This document shows positions 7,842 through 18,292 of a stretch of DNA of 64,000 nt, piece after piece (within the stretch, counting starts at the first letter, position 1; every line of letters begins with the position of its first letter). A program made the translations under genes and the position numbers. Location: contig CP140040.1 in assembly GCA_039830025.1 (NCBI GenBank), positions 124,001 through 188,000 of the forward strand, in the 5' to 3' direction. Origin of the DNA: Buchnera aphidicola (Kaburagia rhusicola ensigallis). Lineage in GTDB: Bacteria > Pseudomonadota > Gammaproteobacteria > Enterobacterales > Enterobacteriaceae. The notes below the pieces were generated by a model. It saw only the letters and a program-made list of their open reading frames with translations, did no database searches and was not told where the DNA came from.

Positions 7842-10226
7842 ATGGAATTTAGTGAAAGATGGTTACGAGAATGGATAAATCCAGATGTAAATGTTCGATT
7901 GTTATGCAATCAAATGACGGAACTAGGATTAGAAGTAGAAAAAGTGACTAAAATTTCAAGTATGTGCACTAATTTGATTGTTGGTGAGATAATTAAATGT
8001 TTGGTACATTACAATACTGCTCAATTGCTATTAGTAAAAATTAGTATTGGGAATAATGTATGTATTCAAGTGGTATCCAGGTATGTTAGTTTTACAAAAG
8101 GTGATAAAGTAGTTATAGCTACTACAAATTCTAGATTATTTGACAATACGTTTTTCAAGTTAGTTGAATTACAAGCAATAAAAAATGATGGAATCATTTG
8201 TTTTCATGAAGATTTAGGTATAACAAATATCGATAGTAGTATCATTATGTTACCATTTTATGCTGTAGTGGGTTCGAATGCATGTGAATATTTGTCTTTA
8301 GATGATCATATTATTAAAATTAGCAGTACTCCTAATCGTTCAGATGCATTAAGTATATTAGGTATAGCACGAGATCTTGCAGCATGGAATAATTTGCCTC
8401 TTCCGCATTTACAAAAATATTTTAATTTAGTCAAGAGCACAGAAAAGTTAGAAATATTAATTAATATTCCAGACATTTGTCATCGTTTTTTTGGAAGGAT
8501 TATGACTAATATTGATGCTACAGTTAATACTCCATTTTGGATGTTAGAAAGACTTAAACGTTCTTCCATAAAATCTTCTAATGTTATTGTGAATATTATA
8601 AACTATGTATTAATAGAATTAGGGCAGCCGTTGTATGTTATTAATTTAAGTAGTATTTCTGATAAAATTATTATAAGAAAATCTTATAAGAATGAAAATT
8701 TTGTTAGCGATAGTAATCAAAAAATATTGATAGATAGCGATACGTTAGTAGTATCAGATGAAGAAAAAATATTAGTTTTAGGTGGGCATGTGAATTCTTG
8801 TATTTCAAAAATAGACTTTGATTCTAAAAGTTTATTTTTAGGATGCGGATTGTATGCTAATCCAGATATTTCGAAAAAATCTTTTAAATATGGATGTAAA
8901 AATGCTTTTACAAACTGTTACGCAAGAGGAGTTGATGCAACTATACAACATGAAGTATTGGAATATGCTACTTATTTAATTTTAAAATTGTGTTGTGGAG
9001 AAGCTAGCGTTATTACATCCAAAATTAGCAGTACAAAGATATTTAACCAAATAAGAATTAAGTTGTATCGAAAAAAATTATATAAAATTATTGGACATGT
9101 TATTAGTGATGAATCAATTATCTATAATTTAACAAAATTAGGTTTTAAAGTAATTGTTAATGATCAATATTTATCAATATTCCCTCCTAGTTGGAGATTA
9201 GATATTAATATAGAAGAAGATGTCATTGGTGAATTATTACGTATTATTGGATATAAAAAAATTTTTTCAGTTCCTATATCTACGCGTTCGCACGTTATAT
9301 GCGATGATCAAGCGTACACTTTGTTAAATAGAGCTAAACTATTTTTAGTAGATCAAGGATATCATGAAATAATTACATATGGATTTGTTGATCCCAAGTT
9401 ACAACAATTATTATTTCCTGATATAGTTCCTTTGCATTTGTCTAATCCTATTTCGAGAGATATGTCATCTATGCGAGTTTCTTTATGGCCTGGATTATTA
9501 TCAAGTATTATTTATAATCAAAATCGTCAAGAAAATAGATTGCGCTTTTTTGAAAGTGGATTATGTTTTTTACAGAATTCTAAAAAAAATTTAGGAGTTG
9601 AACAAATTTTGTATTTTTCCGGAATATTAAGTGGATATAGAGATGAATTTCATTGGGACGTATTAGAAAAAAAAAGTGATTTTTATGATTTAAAAGGTAA
9701 TGTAGAATCTGTATTAGATGTATTAGGAAAATTACATCTAGTAACGTTTAAAAAATTTTATATTCCAGGATTACATCCTAGTCAAAGTGTTGCTATTTAT
9801 CTTAAAAATAAAATAATTGGTTTTATGGGCAGTATTAGTCCAAATTTAGAAAAAAAATTAGATTTAAAATATAGAACGGTTGTATTTGAACTTATGTGGA
9901 ACAAAATTTCTTCTTTAAATTACACGAAAATAACAACTATTTCTGAATATCCAAGAAGTATTAGAGATATTTCTATAATTGTAGATGAAGTGGTCCCGGT
10001 TAGAGATATTATTTTAGCGTGTAAAAAATCTTCTTTCGAAGCAATTGTTGAAATCAATTTATTTGATATTTTTCGTGGAAGTCAAATAGGAATAGGAAAA
10101 AAAAGTTTGGCATTACGTTTGACATTTGAAAATAAGAATAAAACTTTTACAGAACAAGAAGTTTCAAAAATTTTGCAAAAATGTATTGAAACATTAAAAC
10201 TGAAATTTAATGCGCAATTAAGATAA
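7842..10226 (+). CDS. pheT: phenylalanyl-tRNA synthetase beta subunit (editing site degenerate)
   Basis: The structural, tRNA-binding and editing subunit of PheRS, 794 residues, full length. Domain order is standard: B1, EMAP-like B2 (about 40-150), B3/B4 editing module (about 205-400), B5, the catalytic-like B6/B7 core, and the ferredoxin-like B8 anticodon domain (about 700-794). The editing pocket is lost. Relative to E. coli, His265 is Tyr, Gly318 is Asn, Glu334 is Gly, Thr354 is Asn and Ala356 is Phe. The B2 tRNA-binding fold is also strongly drifted. The core needed to support the alpha subunit (NPISRDMSSMR, LRFFESG, FYDLKGN, LHPSQS) is conserved. Mischarged Tyr-tRNA-Phe would not be cleared in cis. 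Confidence 0.95.
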   Translation: MEFSERWLREWINPDVNVRLLCNQMTELGLEVEKVTKISSMCTNLIVGEIIKCLVHYNTAQLLLVKISIGNNVCIQVVSRYVSFTKGDKVVIATTNSRLFDNTFFKLVELQAIKNDGIICFHEDLGITNIDSSIIMLPFYAVVGSNACEYLSLDDHIIKISSTPNRSDALSILGIARDLAAWNNLPLPHLQKYFNLVKSTEKLEILINIPDICHRFFGRIMTNIDATVNTPFWMLERLKRSSIKSSNVIVNIINYVLIELGQPLYVINLSSISDKIIIRKSYKNENFVSDSNQKILIDSDTLVVSDEEKILVLGGHVNSCISKIDFDSKSLFLGCGLYANPDISKKSFKYGCKNAFTNCYARGVDATIQHEVLEYATYLILKLCCGEASVITSKISSTKIFNQIRIKLYRKKLYKIIGHVISDESIIYNLTKLGFKVIVNDQYLSIFPPSWRLDINIEEDVIGELLRIIGYKKIFSVPISTRSHVICDDQAYTLLNRAKLFLVDQGYHEIITYGFVDPKLQQLLFPDIVPLHLSNPISRDMSSMRVSLWPGLLSSIIYNQNRQENRLRFFESGLCFLQNSKKNLGVEQILYFSGILSGYRDEFHWDVLEKKSDFYDLKGNVESVLDVLGKLHLVTFKKFYIPGLHPSQSVAIYLKNKIIGFMGSISPNLEKKLDLKYRTVVFELMWNKISSLNYTKITTISEYPRSIRDISIIVDEVVPVRDIILACKKSSFEAIVEINLFDIFRGSQIGIGKKSLALRLTFENKNKTFTEQEVSKILQKCIETLKLKFNAQLR

Positions 10227-10674
10227 AATATATATATTAAATTTAAAAAAGCATAATAGTTATTACTATAACTCAGGAAATTAATATATATATATTATGA
10301 ATTTTTAATTTAATAAAAATTTTGGAATATTTTTCATGTGATTTTAAAATCAGATTTACTTGAAAGTAATTTAGAACTAATTTATAATTGTTTTTAAATA
10401 TTGTTATGTGTAATGAAGTAATAGTTTTTAAGAAATTTATATATTTGAAATTTAATTATTTTGATGTTTTTTATTTTGTAACAGTATTTTATATTAATTA
10501 ATATTCTAAAGATTTTTTAATTTTTAACTTTAATTAAATGTATATGTTTTATTTTAATAGTTTTAAAATTGTTAGATAAGTAATTGAACTAGAAATTTTT
10601 TATAGACATTTATTTATATCAAATGATTATATTAACATTTTTTATTGTTCATTTTATAATAAAAGGAATATTTC
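10227..10674. other. gene-free region between pheT and yajC
   Basis: About 450 bases of A/T-rich DNA with no usable frame. In E. coli, ihfA follows pheT; I looked for traces of an IHF alpha frame and found none. There is no tRNA and no strong hairpin. It should contain a promoter for yajC-secDF, which I cannot pinpoint. Confidence 0.6.
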
Positions 10675-11013
10675 GTGAATTTATTAATTTCTGAAGCGTT
10701 TGCTTCAAGTAGCGCTGTACATCAAAATAATCCATATTCTTTTATATGTATGTTATTGTTTTTTGTAGCGATTTTTTATTTTATAATTTTTCGTCCTCAA
10801 AAAAATAAAATTAAAGCACATAGAGCGCTTATTGATTCTCTTTCCAAAGATGATGAAGTTCTTACTACTAGCGGTTTTATAGGAAAAATAAAAAATATTA
10901 CTAAACAAGGATATATTTTGTTAGTATTAAACGATAATGTTGAGGTATTAATAAAAAGCGATTATATATCATTGGTATTACCAAAAAATACTATCAAAAA
11001 GCTTGATTATTGA
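10675..11013 (+). CDS. yajC: YajC, Sec translocase accessory subunit
   Basis: A single-pass inner-membrane protein that forms a subcomplex with SecD and SecF. It begins with GTG at 10675 behind AAGGAATATTTC and has 112 residues (E. coli 110). One membrane segment (about residues 22-40) is followed by the family signature FRPQ and a basic cytoplasmic domain with DEVLTTSGFIGKI. It is the first gene of yajC-secD-secF. Confidence 0.93.
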   Translation: MNLLISEAFASSSAVHQNNPYSFICMLLFFVAIFYFIIFRPQKNKIKAHRALIDSLSKDDEVLTTSGFIGKIKNITKQGYILLVLNDNVEVLIKSDYISLVLPKNTIKKLDY

Positions 11014-11046
11014 AATTATGTAAAATATAAAGGTTTCTTCTAACGT

Positions 11047-12903
11047 ATGTTTACTCGCATTTTTGTTTTGAAGTTATGTACTATAGTAATAGTTTTATTA
11101 TTAGGATTCATTTATGCATGTCCAAATTTTTATCAAAATACTCTATCAATAGAACTCAATTATGTCAAAAATAATAATAGTTCTTTTAATAATTGCGTAC
11201 TAGAATTATTGAATATTTTGAAGAATGAGAAAATTCATTATGTTAAATTTCAAATAAAACATAAAAGTATATTTTTATATTTTAATACAACAAATGAGCA
11301 GTTTGATGCTTTTAATAAGTTAAACAAAATATTTTTAGATAAGAAAGTTATTATATCACTTTCTTCTAATATAAATTATCCTCAATTATTGAAATTTTTT
11401 GGGGCTAAACCCATGCGTTTAGGATTGGATTTAAAAGGTGGAACTCATTTTTTATTAAAAATGGATACTAATTATATATTTCATGAATGTCAATCTAATA
11501 TAAAAAAATATTTTTTAGATTACATTTCTCAAAATAATTATACAGATATAAATATAAGAGAAACACAACATTACGGTGTACAACTTGTTTCTAAACATTT
11601 TTTTTTACTAGATAAAATACAAAACGAACTTACTGCGAAAAATCCTGATTTATTGTTTAGTCGTAATACTAAAAATGTATTATTAGTAAATTACAGTAGT
11701 TCATACATAAAATCTATGATTCAATCGGCTATTGAAAGAAATATATATATATTAAAAAATCGTATATATCAATTGGGTATTGCAGAACCTATCATACAAC
11801 AGACTAATAATAATTGCATTATTGTAGAATTACCTGATTTTAAAAATAGTATTCAAGTAAAAGAAATTCTTAGCTCTAATTTTAAGATAGAATTTCATTT
11901 AGTTAATACTAGTAAAGATATAGAATTTCAAAAAAATGGCAATCATATTGTTCATGGTTCTACGTTATATCGCGTAAATGGTTTTGATTCAGTATTACTT
12001 TATAATGATGCATTTATGTCAGGGAAATATATTTTAGATGCGGATTATATAATAAATAATCTCGATCAAATTGAAGTGAATGTACAATTAAATCGCTTTG
12101 GTGGTGAAGCTATGACTAATATTACAAAAAATCATATTGGAGAATACATAGCTATACTTTGGATAGAGTATGTCAATAAGAATATAAATGTGCATAGTAA
12201 AAATTCATTGTTTAAAAAGCGCGAGACTGTTATTAATATAGCTAAAATTAATTCCATATTAGGTAGTTCATTTAAAATTGTTGGAATGCGCGATGTTTCT
12301 GATGCTAAAAAATTATCTGTTTTGCTTAAAACAGGATCTTTTATCGCTCCTATAACAATTATAGAAGAAAATGTTATTGGTCCTTCAATCGGAAAAGAAA
12401 ATATAAAGAATGGTATATTAAGTTGTATGATCAGTGTTGCGTTATGTATATTAATTATGATAACGCGTTATAAAAAATCTGGATTAATTGTGTCTATATC
12501 TCTAGTTTCGAATTTACTATTAATAATAGCAATAATGTCTATATTACCAGGTATAGTTTTAACCATGCCTGGAATAGCCAGTATATTATTGATGTTAGCA
12601 TTTTCTATTGATGCTAATGTATTAATTAATGAGCGTATACGAGAAGAAATAAAAAATAATTTATATATCCTTGAAGCAGTCCGAAAAGGTTATTTTCAAG
12701 CATATTTTAGTATATTTGATGCTAATGTGTCTATGTTAATTATATCCATAGTTTTATATATTATTGGAACGGATATTATAAGAAATTTTGCTGTAACTAC
12801 TATAGTAGGTATTTTTACTTCATTATTTAGTTCTCTATTCGTTACGCGCACTATAATTCAACTTTTTTATCATAAACATAGAATTAATAAGTTGTCTATA
12901 TGA
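11047..12903 (+). CDS. secD: SecD, protein translocase subunit
   Basis: An RND-type membrane protein that uses the proton gradient to help pull secreted proteins through SecYEG. It has 618 residues (E. coli 615). One N-terminal membrane segment (8-25) is followed by the large periplasmic P1 domain, which carries MRLGLDLKGGTHFL and the IYQLGIAEPIIQ region, and then five C-terminal membrane segments. The functionally important Asp in membrane segment 4 is kept (SIDANVLINERIREE), as is the terminal KLSI. The stop codon is part of TGAGG, which can act as the ribosome site for the ancestral secF start. Confidence 0.95.
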   Translation: MFTRIFVLKLCTIVIVLLLGFIYACPNFYQNTLSIELNYVKNNNSSFNNCVLELLNILKNEKIHYVKFQIKHKSIFLYFNTTNEQFDAFNKLNKIFLDKKVIISLSSNINYPQLLKFFGAKPMRLGLDLKGGTHFLLKMDTNYIFHECQSNIKKYFLDYISQNNYTDINIRETQHYGVQLVSKHFFLLDKIQNELTAKNPDLLFSRNTKNVLLVNYSSSYIKSMIQSAIERNIYILKNRIYQLGIAEPIIQQTNNNCIIVELPDFKNSIQVKEILSSNFKIEFHLVNTSKDIEFQKNGNHIVHGSTLYRVNGFDSVLLYNDAFMSGKYILDADYIINNLDQIEVNVQLNRFGGEAMTNITKNHIGEYIAILWIEYVNKNINVHSKNSLFKKRETVINIAKINSILGSSFKIVGMRDVSDAKKLSVLLKTGSFIAPITIIEENVIGPSIGKENIKNGILSCMISVALCILIMITRYKKSGLIVSISLVSNLLLIIAIMSILPGIVLTMPGIASILLMLAFSIDANVLINERIREEIKNNLYILEAVRKGYFQAYFSIFDANVSMLIISIVLYIIGTDIIRNFAVTTIVGIFTSLFSSLFVTRTIIQLFYHKHRINKLSI

Positions 12904-12968
12904 GGATTGATTGGTGTCTTATTTATATTATATAAATATATTAAAAAAAAAAGTTAATTTATAATTTT

Positions 12969-13838
12969 ATGTATTGGAAAAATATATCTTTTTTTATATC
13001 AATAATTTGTGTGTTATGTTCAGTGATTAGTATTATAATGTTTGGTTTTAACTGGAGCATTGATTTTACAGGCGGAATGTTAATCAATATTCATTGCGAT
13101 ACACTAATAAATATCGATAAAGTGATTTTTGCATTAAAAAGTATAGGATTGCAGAATATTCAAGTTAACTATTTGGGGGGAATAAATGATGTTATTGTAC
13201 GTTCGTCCTATTTTTCTAACGCATCTATAATGTTTTTTTCTAAAAAAGTTCTTTTAGCTTTAGATCAATATTCAGTATCTAAATATAATATTACTTCTAT
13301 TCAGTATGTTGGACCTAATTCAGATAATGGTTTGTTACAAATGTTTTTTATCGCCTTACTTTTAGCACTTTGTTTCATTTTTTTTTATATTACTATCAGG
13401 TTTTCGTGGAATTTATCTGTGGGAATTATATTATCGTTACTGCATGATTTACTTTTGACTTTGGGTTGTATTTCTATTTTTAGAATAGAAGTTAGTCCTA
13501 TCATTATAGTTTCTTTGTTATCTATTATAGGATATTCTTTAAATGATAGTATTGTAGTATCAGATCGCATTCGAGAAAATACTAAAAAATTTAAAAATTT
13601 GTTGTTCCTAGATATTTTAAACTTATCGTTAACTCAGGTGTATAGTAGAACATTAATGACTTCAGCTACTACATTTTCAGTAGCAGCAATATTATATTAT
13701 TTTGGTAATGAAATAATAAAAAATTTTTCTTTAACTATGATGATTGGTATATTTATTGGAACATTATCTTCTATTTATATTTCTTCGTCTTTTTCATTTC
13801 AATTTTATAAGACAACAGGAATCAAAATAAAACTATAA
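12969..13838 (+). CDS. secF: SecF, protein translocase subunit (5' end disrupted at an A10 tract)
   Basis: Partner of SecD. From the ATG at 12969 it has 289 residues with six membrane segments and the conserved SIDFTGG, SIIGYSLNDSIVVSDRIREN and SRTLMTS motifs. E. coli SecF has about 20 residues before the equivalent Met. Here, coding homology continues upstream of the ATG (LIYNF against VYDF in E. coli) into an A10 tract at 12943-12952, beyond which the frame is broken. One base fewer would join it to a GTG at 12914 with GAGG eight bases upstream, giving a leader of 18 residues before this Met. Either translation re-initiates at 12969 or slippage on the A-tract produces the longer form. It ends 12 bases from convergent glyS. 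Confidence 0.9.
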   Translation: MYWKNISFFISIICVLCSVISIIMFGFNWSIDFTGGMLINIHCDTLINIDKVIFALKSIGLQNIQVNYLGGINDVIVRSSYFSNASIMFFSKKVLLALDQYSVSKYNITSIQYVGPNSDNGLLQMFFIALLLALCFIFFYITIRFSWNLSVGIILSLLHDLLLTLGCISIFRIEVSPIIIVSLLSIIGYSLNDSIVVSDRIRENTKKFKNLLFLDILNLSLTQVYSRTLMTSATTFSVAAILYYFGNEIIKNFSLTMMIGIFIGTLSSIYISSSFSFQFYKTTGIKIKL

Positions 13839-13850
13839 AATTATTATGTT

Positions 13851-15917
13851 TTAGTAAAGAAGTGAAAAGTCGGCTGTTGTAAAAAATAGCATGTGTATTT
13901 TTTTTAATATAACTAATCTATTTTTTTTAATAGAAATGTTTTTGTCGTGTATTTTTATTTTTTTAAAGAAATTACAAATTGGTTCATATAAATTATATAG
14001 TTCTTCTAATATAGAGTTGTAATCTTTTTTTAAAAGAAAGTATTGTATTTTTTTATATATACATTTATACAGTGATATTATAATTTTTTCTTCAGTTTCT
14101 TGTATAAGCTCGTAATTTATGCTTGTATGCAATATTTCTTGAGATAGTATTAAGATTTTTGAAATTCTTTTGTGCATTAAAATTAATGATTTGAGAGTAT
14201 TTGAGTTGTACATATTAGTAATAGCTTTTATACGTAAATCTATGTCTATTGGATGTGTAATATTACATTTTAATACTGATTTTATTATGGCGGGAGCATA
14301 GTTTTTTTTAACGTATATAAAATAAATTCTTTCTAAAATAAATCGTATTATGTTATTCAATATAACTTTGTCGTTTTTAATATTACTATATGTTTTTAAT
14401 GATTTTTTAAGTAATAAAACTAAGTCGATAGATATTGTTTTTTCTAAGATAATACGAATAATTGCAATAGTTAGCCGTCTCAAAGAAAATGGATCTTTAT
14501 CTTTAGCAGTAGAATTTTTTCCAATAATGAAAAGACCAACTAACGTATCAGTTTTATCTGATAAGGCTAAGGAATAAGAAGTAGGATCTGATGGAATAAT
14601 ATCGTTAGAAAATCGAGGTAAATAGTGTTCTTTTATGGCTATTGCTACGTTTTCTAGTTCATTATTATATAATGCATAATACATTCCTATTATTCCTTGC
14701 ATTTCAGGAAATTCAAATACCATGTCGGTAACTAAATCGCATTTACATAAGTTAGCTGCTTGAATACAATTATTAATGTTAGCTCGAGTAAATTGTGTTA
14801 TCCAAGCAATTAGTTTTTTTATTCTATTAGTTTTATCGTGCAAAGTTCCCAAAGAGTGTTGAAAAATAATATTTTTTAATAATGGTTGATATTCATTAAA
14901 TGGTATCTTTTGATCTTTATGAAAAAAAAATTCTGCATCAGAAAATCGAGTATTTAATACTTTTTCGTTGCCTAAAATAATGTTTTGAGGATTTTTTGTT
15001 TCGATGTTAGAAATAATAATAAATTTATTTGTAAGTTTATTACTATTTATATCGTATATAGAAAAATATTTTTGCTGATTTTCCATAATATATATTAGTA
15101 TTTCATTTGGAATATTAAGAAATTTTTCTTCAAAACTAGCAATAAGGATAGTTGGCCATTCGACTAATGAAGTTATTTCTTCTAGTAAGAAATCGTTTAT
15201 TTTTAAATATCCTCCAGCAAGATTGACTATTTTTTGAGATTCATTTTTGATTTTTGTTTTTCTTATATTGTAATCAGCAATAACTTTTCCAGATTGTAAT
15301 AATATTTCAGGATATTCTTTTGCGTGAAAAATTTTAATTTTAGTGTTTTTCATGAACATATGTCCAGAAAGTAATCTATTAGTTTGTATTCCTAATAATT
15401 TTTGTTTTACTATTTTGTTATTTAATAACATAACTATATTTCGAATTGGTCGAGAAAATTGTATATTATTTTCGTTCCATTTCATAAAACTAGGAATAGT
15501 AATATTCTTAATAGAAGAAATAGATATTTCTACAAGTTTTTCTTCTATTTGAAAATTGTTAATAAAGTGTTCATAAAAAAGCCATTCTCTTTTTTTTTCT
15601 TTTACACGAGATACTTGATTTATTTTAATGCCTAGTTTTTTTATCCAGCATTGGGTGGAATGAGTTGGGCATCCTAATGAATCAAATGCATTAGAAATAG
15701 AAGGTCCTTTATATTTTTTTTTGCGTGGTGTTATATTTAATTTTTCTATTTTTATAGCTATTCTTCTTGGCGTAGCGTACCATGATATTTCATCATATTT
15801 TATATGATTTTTAATTAATAAAATAATCATATTATTTTTAAAAGATTCAGCCATAGTTCGTAATGATTTTGGAGGTAGTTCTTCAGTTCCAATTTCTATT
15901 AAAAATGTTGTGTTCAT
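13851..15917 (-). CDS. glyS: glycyl-tRNA synthetase beta subunit
   Basis: The tRNA-recognition subunit of the bacterial alpha2beta2 glycyl-tRNA synthetase. The ATG at 15917 gives MNTTFLIEIGTEELPPK, matching the family; a GTG at 15932 would start inside the AAAAGGTG ribosome site, so it is not preferred. The protein has 688 residues (E. coli 689). Conserved blocks include IEIGTEELPPK, SLVEWP, GNEKVLNTRFSDAEFFF, LGTLHDKTNR and CDLVTDMVFEFPE. Downstream and close to glyQ, the two form one operon reading toward secF. Confidence 0.95.
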   Translation of the reverse strand: MNTTFLIEIGTEELPPKSLRTMAESFKNNMIILLIKNHIKYDEISWYATPRRIAIKIEKLNITPRKKKYKGPSISNAFDSLGCPTHSTQCWIKKLGIKINQVSRVKEKKREWLFYEHFINNFQIEEKLVEISISSIKNITIPSFMKWNENNIQFSRPIRNIVMLLNNKIVKQKLLGIQTNRLLSGHMFMKNTKIKIFHAKEYPEILLQSGKVIADYNIRKTKIKNESQKIVNLAGGYLKINDFLLEEITSLVEWPTILIASFEEKFLNIPNEILIYIMENQQKYFSIYDINSNKLTNKFIIISNIETKNPQNIILGNEKVLNTRFSDAEFFFHKDQKIPFNEYQPLLKNIIFQHSLGTLHDKTNRIKKLIAWITQFTRANINNCIQAANLCKCDLVTDMVFEFPEMQGIIGMYYALYNNELENVAIAIKEHYLPRFSNDIIPSDPTSYSLALSDKTDTLVGLFIIGKNSTAKDKDPFSLRRLTIAIIRIILEKTISIDLVLLLKKSLKTYSNIKNDKVILNNIIRFILERIYFIYVKKNYAPAIIKSVLKCNITHPIDIDLRIKAITNMYNSNTLKSLILMHKRISKILILSQEILHTSINYELIQETEEKIIISLYKCIYKKIQYFLLKKDYNSILEELYNLYEPICNFFKKIKIHDKNISIKKNRLVILKKIHMLFFTTADFSLLY

Positions 15918-15948
15918 TTTTATTTTTATCACCTTTTCTTGATGTTTA

Positions 15949-16839
15949 TTATAAGATAGGAAATTCTGATTTTTTGCTTAAATGATAGTATTGTTTAGCA
16001 ATAGTGTTGACTATTTTTCGAATATTCAAAATATGCTGCTGACGTTCGGTAGTAGAAAAAGATTTCTTTGCATCTAACAAATTAAAGTAATGTATCCCGT
16101 ATAGTGCATGTTCGTATGCTGGGATGAGTAATGGACGAGACAAACATATTATCTTTTGTGCTTCTTTCATATGTGTTTTAAATAAGTTCAAACAAATATC
16201 AACGTTAGAATATTCAAAATTGTATATAGAATTTTCAAATTCGTTTTGTAAAAATAAATCACCATAAGTAATATATTCTTTATTATTGTCCCAGATAATT
16301 TGATATATACTATCTTGATTTTGTATATGCATAGCTATTCGCTCTAAACCGTATGTTATTTCTATGGCAATTGGATCGCAATTTATTCCTCCCATTTGTT
16401 GAAAATAAGTAAATTGCGTAATTTCCATACCATTAATCCATACTTCCCATCCTTGTCCACATGCTCCTAATGTTGGATTTTCCCAATTATCTTCTATAAA
16501 ACGTATATCATTATTTTTAAAATTTATATTTAAAGATTTTAATGATTTTAAATATAAATTTTGAATATTGTTTGGTGCAGGTTTAACAATGACTTGAAAT
16601 TGATAATAATGTTGCAATCGATTAGGATTTTTTCCATATCTTCCATCGGATGGTCTTCTTGATGCTTGTACGTATGCAATAGAAGTTGGCTCAGGCCCAA
16701 TTGTTCCAAAAAACGTTTTGTGGTGAAAAGTTCCAGCTCCTACAGGTATGTCTAGTGGTTGAATAATCGTACAATCTTGATTTTTCCAATAGTTTTTTAG
16801 TTTAAAAATTATTTGATTAAACGTTGTTATATCATTCAT
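15949..16839 (-). CDS. glyQ: glycyl-tRNA synthetase alpha subunit
   Basis: The catalytic class II subunit of glycyl-tRNA synthetase, 296 residues (E. coli 303). GGAAGAA precedes the ATG. Conserved segments include [80 protein letters not shown] and [10 protein letters not shown]. It is the first gene of the glyQ-glyS operon. Confidence 0.96.
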   Translation of the reverse strand: MNDITTFNQIIFKLKNYWKNQDCTIIQPLDIPVGAGTFHHKTFFGTIGPEPTSIAYVQASRRPSDGRYGKNPNRLQHYYQFQVIVKPAPNNIQNLYLKSLKSLNINFKNNDIRFIEDNWENPTLGACGQGWEVWINGMEITQFTYFQQMGGINCDPIAIEITYGLERIAMHIQNQDSIYQIIWDNNKEYITYGDLFLQNEFENSIYNFEYSNVDICLNLFKTHMKEAQKIICLSRPLLIPAYEHALYGIHYFNLLDAKKSFSTTERQQHILNIRKIVNTIAKQYYHLSKKSEFPIL

Positions 16840-17341
16840 TATATTCTTCCAATTTTATTGCCTAAGATTAAATTATTTCATAAAAATGTATTTATTAATT
16901 TATAATCGAGTTATTCTATTAATAGTGATGAACTTTAAAAATTTTTGTGGTAATTTAAGATCATACTAATTATTTAAGAAGTAAGCTATAAGTAAGTTAC
17001 TAAAAATAGCAAGATTTTTAATGTTATAAATATTATTATTAATTTAAATTAAGGATCTTTATTTTTTTAATTTGATTCTATTAAATATATTTAATAAAAC
17101 ATGTAATGAGTTTTTACGCGTATTTTAAATATTTTAGTTTTAAACGTTTGGAATAATATTAATAAAAAATATTGTGGTTTTAATCATAATTTATATGATA
17201 TGGAATTTATATATAGAAATTAGATCACATTTTTATTTCATGAATTTGAAATATCATTATATTCCAATGATATCTGAAATAAATTTTTTTATTTATTTTT
17301 TTGTTTAAGACAAATTAAAGAAATATAGTATAGGAACGAAA
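16840..17341. other. divergent intergenic region between glyQ and nfo
   Basis: Five hundred bases without a gene. It must hold promoters firing both ways (glyQ leftward, nfo rightward), but no box stands out against the A/T background. An 8-bp A/T-rich palindrome at 17251-17273 is not significant by itself. Confidence 0.55.
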
Positions 17342-18178
17342 ATGAGATATATAGGAGCTCATGTTAGTATTGTAGGAGGTTTAGATAAAGCAGTAATGAG
17401 AGCTAAAAAATTAGAAGCTACTGCTTTTGCATTGTTTACTAATAACCCTTTGAGATGGACTACAATGATGTTAAAAGATGAACATATTGAAAAATTTAAA
17501 GTTGCATGCAAAACTTTAAATTATAGTTCAAATCAAATTTTACCTCATAGTGGTTATTTGATTAATTTAGGTCACCCGTTTGACGATTGTTTAAATAAAT
17601 CTAGAATGGCGTTTATTGATGAAATAAAAAGATGTCAGCAATTAGAGTTAAAACTATTAAATCTTCATCCAGGAAGTCATTTAAATAAAATTAGCGAGAA
17701 AAAATGTTTAGAGCGAATTTCTGATTCAATTAATTTAGCATTAGAAAAAACTGTTGCGGTTAAATTAGTGATAGAAAATACAGCTGGACAAGGGACAAAC
17801 GTTGGTTATTCTTTTGAACATTTAATATCAATTATTGATAGAATAGAAGATAAAACTCGTATTGGAGTTTGTTTAGATACGTGTCATTTATTTTCTTCTG
17901 GATACGATTTACGTACAAAACATTCGTGCGAAAAAACTTTCAAATATTTTGATGACATTGTAGGATTTAATTATTTATGTGGAATGCATTTTAATGATTC
18001 TAAATCAGTTTTTAATAGTAACATTGATAGACATTATAGTTTAGGAAAAGGAAGTATTGGAACGTTAGCTTTTTCTTGGATTATAAAGAATGTAAACTGT
18101 GATGATTTTCCAATTATATTAGAAACTACAGATCCAAGTTTATGGAAACAGGAAATTAAGTGGCTTAATTCATTATGA
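17342..18178 (+). CDS. nfo: endonuclease IV (AP endonuclease)
   Basis: A zinc enzyme that cleaves DNA at abasic sites in base excision repair. It has 278 residues (E. coli 285), with only the C-terminal tail shorter. All nine metal ligands are visible in their motifs: His in LPHSGYL, His in NLHPGSH, Glu in IENTAGQ, Asp and His in LDTCH, His in GMHFND, Asp and His in IDRHYS, and Glu in LETTDP. Retention of a full repair enzyme in a genome poor in repair genes is notable. Confidence 0.96.
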   Translation: MRYIGAHVSIVGGLDKAVMRAKKLEATAFALFTNNPLRWTTMMLKDEHIEKFKVACKTLNYSSNQILPHSGYLINLGHPFDDCLNKSRMAFIDEIKRCQQLELKLLNLHPGSHLNKISEKKCLERISDSINLALEKTVAVKLVIENTAGQGTNVGYSFEHLISIIDRIEDKTRIGVCLDTCHLFSSGYDLRTKHSCEKTFKYFDDIVGFNYLCGMHFNDSKSVFNSNIDRHYSLGKGSIGTLAFSWIIKNVNCDDFPIILETTDPSLWKQEIKWLNSL

Positions 18179-18292
18179 AAGTTATATTTTAAACTTATGT
18201 AAGTAAAGACAATGTGACAAGAGATAAAAACATAGTTTTTATATTTTTTATAATACATTTTTGTTTGTTTAACTGAATACATGGAATAATAT

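Noticed and set aside
17251..17273. 8-bp palindrome ATATCATT/AATGATAT before nfo
   Set aside because: Almost pure A/T and short; such palindromes are expected by chance at this base composition.
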